Positions 18,406 to 26,144 of a stretch of DNA of 64,000 nt are shown one piece after another. Every line of letters starts with the position of its first letter. Position 1 is the stretch's first letter. The notes below the pieces were generated by a model. It ran no database searches, was not told the origin of the DNA, and worked only from the letters and a program-made list of their open reading frames with translations. The DNA lies in assembly GCF_014269285.1 (NCBI RefSeq), contig NZ_JACOAF010000042.1, positions 104,871-168,870 of the forward strand. Direction: 5' to 3'. The position numbers and the translations under genes are program-made. Origin of the DNA: Rufibacter sediminis (GTDB lineage: Bacteria; Bacteroidota; Bacteroidia; Cytophagales; Hymenobacteraceae).

Positions 18406-18507
18406 AGAGCCTTTATAACTTGTTTTAAGTCATCAGAAATGCAGCTTAGAAAGTGCACATCAAGATAACCTACGCTGCTTTCCAAGAGACTTGCTTGTAG
18501 AACGCTA

Positions 18508-19398
18508 CTATTCTTTCTTGTCTGTTTTCTTGCCGCGCACGGTCTGTTCAATGGTGTCCCACATCTCGTGCGGCACCTGGTCCAGGTAATTGAACTCACC
18601 GCCGCCGTACAGCCACTCGCCGCCGTCAATGGTGACTACTTCGCCGTTCACGTAAGCCGAATAATCTGAGATGAGGTAAGCCGCCAGGTTGGCAAGTTCC
18701 TGGTGCTCTCCGTAGCGTTTTACTGGAATCCGGTTCAAGGGGTCCAGTTTCTTGGACAGGGCCTCGGGGAACAACCGGCTCCAGGCTCCCTCCGTGGGGA
18801 AAGGCCCCGGCGCAATGGCATTGGACCGGATTCCGTACTTGGCCCATTCGGCGGCCAGGGAGCGGGTCATGGCCAGCACCCCGGCTTTGGCCGTAGCCGA
18901 GGGAACCACGTACCCCGAGCCCGTCCAGGCATAGGTTGTGACGATGTTCAGAATGGTGCCAGGCTGCTGCAACTCAATCCAATGTTTACCTAAAGTAAGC
19001 GTACAGTTGTAGCTTCCTTTCAGGACGATATCCACGATGACGTCAAAAGCCTTGGGTGATAGCCGCTCCGTGGGGCTGATGAAGTTTCCGGCCGCATTGT
19101 TCAGCAGCCCATGCACCGCGCCAAATCTCTCCAGAGTTGCCTTCAGCATGGCTTCCACTTCCAACGGCTTGCGCACGTCACAGGCTACGGCCAACACCTG
19201 ACCGCCCGTCTGCTCGGCCATTTCATGGGCTGTTTTCTCCAGAACCTCCATTTTGCGGCTGGTGATCACCAGATTGGCCCCCAACTGCAGGAAATAAATT
19301 CCCATGGATTTACCCAGTCCGGTTCCGCCTCCCGTGATGATGATCGTTTTGCCTGTCAGCGCCCCGTCGCGCAGCATTGGTTCGGTGTATCTTGCCAT
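18508..19398 (-). CDS. 2,4-dienoyl-CoA reductase-like SDR
   Basis: Short-chain dehydrogenase of 296 residues. The nucleotide-binding TGGGTGLGKSMG is at about 23-34, then NNAAGNF. The active-site segment WTGSGYVVPSATAKAG and the APGPFPTEGAWSRLFP stretch are typical of NADPH-dependent 2,4-dienoyl-CoA reductases, which replace the usual Y-x-x-x-K arrangement. Role: removing double bonds during beta-oxidation of unsaturated fatty acids. Single gene, divergent from the histidine kinase gene. Confidence 0.88.
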   Translation of the reverse strand: MARYTEPMLRDGALTGKTIIITGGGTGLGKSMGIYFLQLGANLVITSRKMEVLEKTAHEMAEQTGGQVLAVACDVRKPLEVEAMLKATLERFGAVHGLLNNAAGNFISPTERLSPKAFDVIVDIVLKGSYNCTLTLGKHWIELQQPGTILNIVTTYAWTGSGYVVPSATAKAGVLAMTRSLAAEWAKYGIRSNAIAPGPFPTEGAWSRLFPEALSKKLDPLNRIPVKRYGEHQELANLAAYLISDYSAYVNGEVVTIDGGEWLYGGGEFNYLDQVPHEMWDTIEQTVRGKKTDKKE

Positions 19399-19603
19399 AG
19401 TTTTATTGTATCAGCAGGTAAGATATATAGTTCTGCTCTGTTTTAGAATTGCCCAGATAAATAATATCTTTATGGTTAGTGTCAACTACCCGTTTTTGGT
19501 GCCTTCCCCTCCCGGAAATACTCACGAATAGGTATTTCATTTCATTCACCCTTTTATTAAACTGAGCTGTCAAAGCTTCTGCATTACGTGCCTTCTGCCG
19601 AGT

Positions 19604-21577
19604 ATGAAAAAGTTATACTTTCTTTTTTTCTGGTTCAGTCTGGCAGCACTCCCTCTCCTGGGCCGTTCGCCGGTGGTGCTCATGCAGCAACTCAACCGGG
19701 CTACGTCTCCGCAAAAGAAGGTGGAACTCCTCAACCTCATCAGTGAATACTACCGGGAAGTTGAACCGAAGCAAGCTGTGCTCTATGGACAGCAGGCCGC
19801 GGAGCTGGCGCAGCAGCTGAAGAACCGGGAGCAACTGAGCGCGGCGTACAACAACATCAGCATTGGGCATTATTGGCTGAACAACCTCATCCAGGCATCG
19901 GAGTTCACCTACAAGGCCATGAAAATCAGGGAGGCCTTGCATGACTCCGTGGGTCTTGCGTCCAGCTACAATGCCTTAGGCAGCATTCACCTGGAGCAGC
20001 ACAACTATGACCTTTCCTTGTCCTTTTTTCAGAAAGCCCTGGACCTGGGCCGCCGGATGAAGCGGCCCCGCACCATCAGTGCTTCCCTCAACAACATCGG
20101 GTCAACGTATGAGCTTCTGGATCAGCCGGAGAAAGCACTGGGCTATTACTTGCAGGTTAAGGAAATTGATGCCAAAGCAGGCGATCAATATGACAAGGCC
20201 TTGAGCGATTTGAACCTGGGCAACATCTATTTCAAGCTGGGCAATAAAAAAGAGGCGCTCTCGCATTTATACAATTCTCTGGCGCTCAGCGAGGAGATTC
20301 GCAATGAGGTAAACAAAATGTACATCTACCGGTCTTTGGCGCAGATCCATTTATCGGATAAAGAATATCAAAAGGCTGCCGAAACGGCCCAGAAAAGCCT
20401 GGATATCTCCCTGAAGATTTCCTCTCCTGAGGGAGTGAAGGAAGCTTCCAAGCTGCTGAATGAAGCCTACCTGGCCCAGAAAAACTATCCGGCGGCGCAC
20501 CGCTACCTTACGCTGCACACCGCCTACAAAGACAGTCTCCAGAACCGGCAACGGAACGAAGCCGAAGCCGAAATGCACGCTAAATACGAGTTGGAGCGAA
20601 AAGAAGACGAGAACCATCGGCTGCGGGTAGAACAGGAATTACAGGCCGAGAATTTAACCCAGAAAAGCTATATCCAGTATGCCACCGGTATTTTACTGCT
20701 CCTGTCGCTGGCTTTGGCGTACGTTTTCTTCAAAGGTCGCCGCAGGGCCAAACGAGCGAACGAGCAGCTTTATGAGTTTAACCTGCTCATTCTGGAGAAA
20801 AACCAGGACATCCAGCAGCAGAAAGAAGAACTGGAAAAACTGAACCACCAGAAAGACCTTCTGTTCTCCATCATTGCCCATGACCTCAGAAGTCCTCTCA
20901 TCTCCCTGCAATCGCTGTTGCAGTTGCTGTCCATGGGGAAATTACCGCAGGAGAAGCTGGACCGCTTTATGAAGGAGCTGGATATGCAGCAGCAAAACAC
21001 CATCGGTTTATTGGACAATTTGCTGGTTTGGGCTAAAATCCAGATGAAAGGCTTCAGCCTGGAGCCGGAGCCTTTGGCTTTACGTGAACTGGTGGAGCAG
21101 AACCTTCAGCTTCTCTTACCCCAGGCCGATAAAAAGGGTATCCTCCTCCTGAACAATGTACCGGATGAACTCTGCGCCCTGGTGGACGAGGAAACCTTGA
21201 AACTGGTGTTCCGGAATCTCCTTTCCAATTCCATCAAGTTTTGCACAGAAGGCGATACGGTGGAGGTGATGGCCGAGCACTTGAACGAGTACCAGTTGAT
21301 TGTCACCGTCAAAGATTGCGGCATGGGCATCAGTGACGAAAACCAGCAGAAGCTTTTCGGGCCGAACAACTTCAAGGAGAAAGGCACCGCCAACGAGAAA
21401 GGGAACGGCCTGGGGCTGATGCTCTGCAAGGAGTTCATCGAGAAAAACGGGGGCGAAATCTGGGTGGAAAGCGAGTTAGGCAACGGCTCCCTATTCCATT
21501 TTACCGTTCCGTCTATCCTGGCCCTGGAGTCTTCCGATACCTTATCTCCTTCTCCGCAGGAAGAATCATGGATCTAG
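19604..21577 (+). CDS. TPR-containing sensor histidine kinase
   Basis: 657 residues. Signal peptide (1-20), TPR repeats over about 60-310 (for example ASSYNALGSIHLEQHNYDLS), a coiled coil, one membrane segment (IQYATGILLLLSLALAYVFF, about 357-376), a second coiled coil, HisKA with phospho-acceptor His426 in FSIIAHDLRSPL, and HATPase_c with NLLSNSIKF, DCGMGIS and GNGLGLMLC. The TPR region is predicted to be periplasmic. No response regulator lies beside it. Its 3' end overlaps the convergent desaturase-like gene by 12 bases. Confidence 0.93.
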   Translation: MKKLYFLFFWFSLAALPLLGRSPVVLMQQLNRATSPQKKVELLNLISEYYREVEPKQAVLYGQQAAELAQQLKNREQLSAAYNNISIGHYWLNNLIQASEFTYKAMKIREALHDSVGLASSYNALGSIHLEQHNYDLSLSFFQKALDLGRRMKRPRTISASLNNIGSTYELLDQPEKALGYYLQVKEIDAKAGDQYDKALSDLNLGNIYFKLGNKKEALSHLYNSLALSEEIRNEVNKMYIYRSLAQIHLSDKEYQKAAETAQKSLDISLKISSPEGVKEASKLLNEAYLAQKNYPAAHRYLTLHTAYKDSLQNRQRNEAEAEMHAKYELERKEDENHRLRVEQELQAENLTQKSYIQYATGILLLLSLALAYVFFKGRRRAKRANEQLYEFNLLILEKNQDIQQQKEELEKLNHQKDLLFSIIAHDLRSPLISLQSLLQLLSMGKLPQEKLDRFMKELDMQQQNTIGLLDNLLVWAKIQMKGFSLEPEPLALRELVEQNLQLLLPQADKKGILLLNNVPDELCALVDEETLKLVFRNLLSNSIKFCTEGDTVEVMAEHLNEYQLIVTVKDCGMGISDENQQKLFGPNNFKEKGTANEKGNGLGLMLCKEFIEKNGGEIWVESELGNGSLFHFTVPSILALESSDTLSPSPQEESWI

Positions 21578-23062
21578 TTTTAGCCTCTTTTGAGGAAAAT
21601 GGTCCCGAAGCAGCTTGTGGGCGGCAATAATACCGCTCAGGCAAACGCCGGGAATTCCCTGCCCTGGGTACACGGTATCACCGCAGACGTACGCTCCAAG
21701 CCCATCTAACCGCGCATCTTTCATCTGCCAGGGCTTGATGCGCTGGTACTGCGGGTAACCACCCACCTGGCCCCACTCGCGGCCGGTCCACTCAATCCAG
21801 GCTCCGGGGGTGGCAGCCTGCACAAATTTCACCTGGTCTGGGGCAAAGAACCCCTGCCCTGCCAGAAACCCGATCACCCATTGCTCCAGCTCTTTCTTCT
21901 GGTGCACCCAATTGGCCTGCGGATGGTGCACATGCGTACTCACCGAGGCCACGCACATCCCCTCCGGTGCTCGTCTCTGATCCTCAGGGTGGCTTAAGCT
22001 TACAAAAATACTCTGGCTGTGGAGGTACGGCACTCCGCCGGGCACGTGCAGTTGGTGGTGTAACACAGGCGGCGTACCGGCACTTCGCTCAAAGACAATG
22101 CCCCACGTTACCGCCCCATTGATATCCTCCGCCGGTAATACGTACCGCTGCAGGCGCTGCCGTACCCGATCACTTTGGAAGAGCGAGACCAGGTTGTTCA
22201 ACGGCAAACCACTGATTACGAACGTCGCCTCCACGGGGCCTTTATCGGTGTCAATGCGGTAGCCTCCGGGAGTTAATGGTGTAATCTGTTTCACTAACCG
22301 CCGGTACAGCATTTGCCCGCCGTGTTGCTCCAGATAGCTGACCACCTGTTCCCCCAATTGCCGCACCCCGCCGGGCACGTAGTAATTGCCGTACAAGGTG
22401 TAACACAAGGCCGTCGCGCCAAACAGCACATTGACTTCGGGGTGGAAATTCTGGGCGGTAATCAGCAACTGCTGATCCACAAAGGCTACAAACCGCGGGT
22501 TCTCCAGCAATCCGTACCGTCGAAGCAGGTCGCGCATGTTCTGAAAAGCGAGTGGTAGCAGTGACACCTGTTCCCAGCGTACTTCTTTGAGAGCCTGCCC
22601 TAGATCGGACCACGAACTGAACGGGAAGCTCAACTGACGCAGCGAAGTTCGCCACACTTTCTGGCTGATGCGGTAGCAGGTTTCCCAGAACGCCCGTTGC
22701 CCCGGTGCCCCAAACACCCGCTCCGCTTCCCGTATCCATTCCTCCAGATTTCCATACCGTGTGATGAGGTTGCCATCTGTTAGACGTACCTGCATGGGCG
22801 TCTCCAAGCGCTGAACCGGAAACGGCATGCCCAACTGGTCCTGAAGATACCGCAGCGGCATGTGGTCGTCTAACCCTACTACTGTGGTGGCGCCGGTTTC
22901 AAACCAGTAGCCTTTGCGTTTATAGGACGAGGCGCAGCCTCCCGGGTAGTTGTTTTGCTCCAGAACCGCTACCTGCAAACCAGCTTTCGCCAGCAGCGCC
23001 GCGGCTGTCAATCCGCCAAACCCCGATCCGATCACCGCCACCTGTACCTGTTGTGCTTCCAT
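21566..23062 (-). CDS. CrtI-type FAD oxidoreductase (phytoene desaturase / carotenoid isomerase family)
   Basis: 498 residues. An N-terminal FAD-binding Rossmann motif VIGSGFGGLTAAALLAKAG, then LEQNNYPGGCASSYKRKG, and a C-terminal GLGAYVCGDTVYPGQGIPGV segment identify the phytoene desaturase / prolycopene isomerase superfamily. The substrate cannot be told from sequence; a carotenoid role is plausible because a CrtA-like gene lies at 50.2 kb. The last residues (HFPQKRLKLDP) are encoded by a family A repeat. The divergent gene starts 68 bases upstream. Confidence 0.85.
   Translation of the reverse strand: MEAQQVQVAVIGSGFGGLTAAALLAKAGLQVAVLEQNNYPGGCASSYKRKGYWFETGATTVVGLDDHMPLRYLQDQLGMPFPVQRLETPMQVRLTDGNLITRYGNLEEWIREAERVFGAPGQRAFWETCYRISQKVWRTSLRQLSFPFSSWSDLGQALKEVRWEQVSLLPLAFQNMRDLLRRYGLLENPRFVAFVDQQLLITAQNFHPEVNVLFGATALCYTLYGNYYVPGGVRQLGEQVVSYLEQHGGQMLYRRLVKQITPLTPGGYRIDTDKGPVEATFVISGLPLNNLVSLFQSDRVRQRLQRYVLPAEDINGAVTWGIVFERSAGTPPVLHHQLHVPGGVPYLHSQSIFVSLSHPEDQRRAPEGMCVASVSTHVHHPQANWVHQKKELEQWVIGFLAGQGFFAPDQVKFVQAATPGAWIEWTGREWGQVGGYPQYQRIKPWQMKDARLDGLGAYVCGDTVYPGQGIPGVCLSGIIAAHKLLRDHFPQKRLKLDP
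21577..21608. repeat. Hairpin repeat family A, degenerate copy, partly coding
   Basis: GTTTTAGCCTCTTTTGAGG followed by AAAATGG. It overlaps the ends of two convergent genes and encodes the desaturase C-terminus. Confidence 0.5.
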
Positions 23063-23129
23063 TGTACTGCATGAACCAAATCCAGCCGGTTTTGTTGCGG
23101 CGCTGCTGCTTTCGTGCGTTCTTTGCCGT

Positions 23130-23954
23130 ATGCGAAAGAAGACAATCAGCGTACTTGGCTGCGGCTGGCTGGGGCTGCCTCTGGCCCAGGAATTGGTGCA
23201 GCTGGGCTATCAAGTGAAAGGCTCCACCACCACGCCCGCCAAAATGGACGTTCTCCGGGAAAAAGGCATTGAACCGTTTCTGCTGTCTTTTCCTGAAAAC
23301 AGCCCCAAAACGGATTTGGTTGATTTCTTAGCTTCTGAGGTGTTGGTGTTCAATCTTCCGCCCTCCAGATCCTCCAGCGAGGCAGCTTCTTATGAGCAGA
23401 TGCTTCAATCGGTACTGGAAGCACTTCCCCCTTCCCTGACGAGCCTTCTGTTTATCTCCTCCACCTCGGTTTACCCCGATGTCAACCGTGAGGTAACCGA
23501 ATCAGACGCCCTGGCCCGCCCGGATGCCGCCTCGCTGATGCTGCGGTGCGAGTACCTCATCCAGCAAGCACGACCTCAGGCCACAGTGGTTCGGTTTGGG
23601 GGGCTGATGGGTGGTACCCGCCACCCGGGCAAGTTTCTGGCCGGGAAGAAAGAGGTGCCGCAACCCGATGCGCCCGTGAACATGATTCACCTCTCGGATT
23701 GCGTGGGCATTTTGGTGTCTATCTTAGAACTGGAGAAATGGGGAGTAACTTTCAACGCCTGCGCCCCCCAGCATCCGTCCAGAAAAGAATTCTATACGCG
23801 TGCGGCTGAGCAATTAGGGCTGGAGCCACCCGTTTTTGCTGCACAGGGAACGTTGAACTACAAACGCATTAGCCCTGCTCTGCTGAGCGAAGAGTTGCAT
23901 TATACCTTTCGGTACCCAGATCCGCTGGCTTGCCTTTCCTCCCCTGATTTTTAG
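23130..23954 (+). CDS. YeeZ-like NAD(P)-binding epimerase/dehydratase family protein
   Basis: 274 residues. N-terminal Rossmann motif ISVLGCGWLGLPLAQELV, then LFISSTSVYPD and VVRFGGLMG, as in extended-SDR proteins of the YeeZ type. The substrate is unknown. I start at ATG 23130 (MRKKTISVLGCGWLG); a longer frame upstream runs antisense through the divergent gene. Codons at 23280-23312 (SFPENSPKTD) coincide with a family A repeat, apparently accommodated as a loop. Confidence 0.82.
   Translation: MRKKTISVLGCGWLGLPLAQELVQLGYQVKGSTTTPAKMDVLREKGIEPFLLSFPENSPKTDLVDFLASEVLVFNLPPSRSSSEAASYEQMLQSVLEALPPSLTSLLFISSTSVYPDVNREVTESDALARPDAASLMLRCEYLIQQARPQATVVRFGGLMGGTRHPGKFLAGKKEVPQPDAPVNMIHLSDCVGILVSILELEKWGVTFNACAPQHPSRKEFYTRAAEQLGLEPPVFAAQGTLNYKRISPALLSEELHYTFRYPDPLACLSSPDF
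23280..23312. repeat. Hairpin repeat family A inside a coding region
   Basis: The loop and right half GAAAACAGCCCCAAAACGG match the family; the left arm CTGCTGTCTTTTCCT is degenerate. In frame with the YeeZ-like gene. Confidence 0.6.
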
Positions 23955-23998
23955 AGATCGGGTAAAACGACATTCGCCGGCGGCACCTGTTTTTTGCC

Positions 23999-24006
23999 TA
24001 TTTTTG
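23999..24006 (+). promoter_or_regulatory. Putative -7 box for the HI0933-family gene
   Basis: TATTTTTG matches TAnnTTTG and ends 20 bases before the ATG at 24027. Confidence 0.4.
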
Positions 24007-24026
24007 TAAAAGAAAGACGAAAACAG

Positions 24027-25262
24027 ATGCAAGAGACAGTGGTTATTATTGGAGGAGGCGCGGCAGGTTTCTTCGGGGCGATTACCTGTGCCGAAACCAA
24101 CCCCTCGCTGCGGGTGATTTTGCTGGAGAAGACCACCAAACTGCTCTCAAAGGTGAAAGTTTCCGGCGGAGGTCGCTGCAACGTGACGCATGCCTGTTTT
24201 CAGACTTCTGCATTTTCCCAGAATTATCCGCGCGGGCAGAAAGCCCTGAAAAAGCTGCTCCCGTATTTCAGTGCCGAAGACACCGTCGCGTGGTTTGCGA
24301 AACGCGGTGTGCCTCTCAAAACCGAGTCCGACGGGCGGATGTTTCCGCAATCCAACACCTCTGACACCATCGTGGACTGCCTGCTGCAGGCGGCCCGGAA
24401 AGCGGGTGTGGAGATCAGAACCGGAACTGGCGTCACGCAAGTAGAAGTGCACCCGGACAAATCTCCTGTTGAACGGTTCAGTCTGCACCTCAGCTCGGGA
24501 GAGCGCCTTACCGCCGCCAAACTGTTGGTGGCCACGGGAGGCAACCCGAAGCTGGAGCATTACCAGTGGCTGCAGCAGCTGGGGCATACCATAGAAGCTC
24601 CGGTTCCTTCCTTATTCACCCTGAATGTGCCGTCCTCCCCGTTCAAAGACCTGCAAGGCGTCTCCGTACCGAAGGCGAAAGTCAAGCTGACCGGCCAGAA
24701 ACTGGAAACCGAGGGTCCGTTGCTCATCACCCATTGGGGGCTCAGCGGTCCGGCCGTGCTGCGGTTTTCTGCCTGGGGTGCCAAAGTGATGCACGGCCTG
24801 GCGTATACCGGAACGGCCCTCGTGAATTGGGTCCCCGATCTGTCAGAAGACCAGGTGCGCCACCAGATTCTACAAACCCGACTGTCCTCTCCCCGCAAAA
24901 CCGTCTTCACCAACGCGCTTTTCCAGCTGCCCACCCGTTTGTGGCAACGCCTCTGCGAATTAGCAGAAGTCCCCGAAGCCGTCAAGTGGTCTGAGCTGGC
25001 GGGCAAGGCCCAGAACAAATTGATAGAGCTTCTCCTGCGCACCCCTTTTGAGGTGAAAGGCAAAACTACGTTCAAAGAAGAATTCGTTACGTGCGGCGGC
25101 ATCAAATTAGAAGAGCTGCATCTGGAACGCATGGAAAGCCGACTGGTGCCGGGGCTCTTCTTCGCCGGTGAAGTCGTGGACATTGATGGGATAACCGGTG
25201 GGTTTAACTTCCAGGCGGCTTGGACGGGGGGGTATTTGGCGGGGAAAGCGTTGGCTTCTTAA
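24027..25262 (+). CDS. HI0933/YhiN-family NAD(P)/FAD-dependent oxidoreductase
   Basis: 411 residues. FAD-binding Rossmann motif VVIIGGGAAGFFGAITCAE, then the family-specific KVKVSGGGRCNVTHA segment and, near the C-terminus, FFAGEVVDIDGITGGFNFQAAWTGG. These mark the HI0933 flavoprotein family, whose substrate is mostly unknown (related to BaiN). Start at ATG 24027 (MQETVVIIGGG). It stands alone before a repeat-rich gap. Confidence 0.9.
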   Translation: MQETVVIIGGGAAGFFGAITCAETNPSLRVILLEKTTKLLSKVKVSGGGRCNVTHACFQTSAFSQNYPRGQKALKKLLPYFSAEDTVAWFAKRGVPLKTESDGRMFPQSNTSDTIVDCLLQAARKAGVEIRTGTGVTQVEVHPDKSPVERFSLHLSSGERLTAAKLLVATGGNPKLEHYQWLQQLGHTIEAPVPSLFTLNVPSSPFKDLQGVSVPKAKVKLTGQKLETEGPLLITHWGLSGPAVLRFSAWGAKVMHGLAYTGTALVNWVPDLSEDQVRHQILQTRLSSPRKTVFTNALFQLPTRLWQRLCELAEVPEAVKWSELAGKAQNKLIELLLRTPFEVKGKTTFKEEFVTCGGIKLEELHLERMESRLVPGLFFAGEVVDIDGITGGFNFQAAWTGGYLAGKALAS

Positions 25263-25618
25263 ATTCTTCTTGCTACAAAATTGGGGGAAATATTTCCTTG
25301 TACACGCAATCTACTGATGCACGCGGAGTGTCGCTATTGGCGAGGATGCATGCCGTTTGCTTTCGCCGGAGGAGAACTGTTTATACCTTGAGAATGCAGT
25401 CCGTTTATGCTGGCGGAAGACCGCTGTTCTGTAGGTGCATTCGCTGTTTTGTTACATAGTTTCCCTCCGTGCGCTCACGGCCGCGAGGCCCCGCCTTCCG
25501 GCCTCGCGCTGTTGTTTTAGCCTTGGCCAGCAGGCCTGCCGCATACGCGGCACCAGGTCTAAAACAAAGGCGCTCAACCGGAAGGCTGGTTTTGGCAATA
25601 CGTCAATAGGAACGCCTC

Positions 25619-25651
25619 AGACCTCACAGGTTTTGAAAACCTGTGAGGTCT
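25619..25651. repeat. Perfect palindrome AGACCTCACAGGTTTT
   Basis: Sixteen-bp perfect arms around a single G. I recall this motif as a dispersed repeat in Bacteroidota genomes. Confidence 0.8.
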
Positions 25652-25735
25652 TCTTTGCAATTCCCTCTTTGTAGGGCTAAGACCGATGTTTATCGTAGCA
25701 GATTATGGCGTTAGGTTTGAGGTATTTCGCAATGT

Positions 25736-25759
25736 AGAGACAAGGCATGCCTTGTCTCT
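25736..25759. repeat. Perfect 24-bp palindrome AGAGACAAGGCA
   Basis: Perfect palindrome with half-site AGAGACAAGGCA, resembling dispersed GTAGAGACAAGGCATGCC repeats. Confidence 0.75.
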
Positions 25760-25884
25760 GTTTCTCCCAGCAAATACCGGTGATTACCTGCAAAGGGCAC
25801 CCACATCAGGCACCCCTACATTTTACTGCCTTACAATAATCAGCAAACCTTTCAGCCTTAAGATAATCTACCAACCTGCTTACC

Positions 25885-25908
25885 GTTGTTGGTGTTCTCA
25901 CCAACAAC
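25885..25908. repeat. Family D palindrome (GTTGTTGGTG)
   Basis: Ten-bp arms GTTGTTGGTG / CACCAACAAC with loop TTCT; second of three copies in the window. Confidence 0.75.
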
Positions 25909-25965
25909 CACCTACACCTCCCCCACTTCATTAGCACCGCACATAACCAGCATCTACACCTGATT

Positions 25966-25998
25966 CCGGGCCATTTTCCTAAAAAAGGCCTAAAACGG
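25966..25998. repeat. Hairpin repeat family A
   Basis: CCGGGCCATTTTCCTAAAA followed by AAGGCCTAAAACGG, upstream of the deaD-like terminator. Confidence 0.6.
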
Positions 25999-26013
25999 TT
26001 GTGGTAGGTACCA

Positions 26014-26050
26014 AAAAAAATCGCGGTCTCTTTTGGACCGCGATTTTTTT
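26014..26050 (-). terminator. Terminator of the DEAD-box helicase gene
   Basis: Perfect 15-bp stem (GACCGCGATTTTTTT and its complement), about 95 bases after the stop codon, ending in a T-run on the minus strand. Confidence 0.88.
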
Positions 26051-26144
26051 AAAACAGATACTAAACCCATTATTAACTTTTAAGCTCTGTCCCTCATTTA
26101 AACGGGAGGTTTGTAGCCAAGGTTACAGTATTTGAAAATTTATT

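Larger units (their letters stand above)
25263..26144. other. Repeat-rich intergenic region
   Basis: 882 bases without a credible gene. It contains a GC-rich hairpin (CGCGAGGC / GCCTCGCG, about 25481-25508), a long structured palindrome flanked by TTGTTTTAGCC and TCTAAAACAA (about 25512-25567), three further palindromes listed separately, a family A copy and a terminator. Confidence 0.7.

Noticed and set aside
25220-25934. Several 79-82-codon frames after the HI0933-family gene
   Set aside because: They run through palindromic repeats and contain no recognisable domain or signal peptide.
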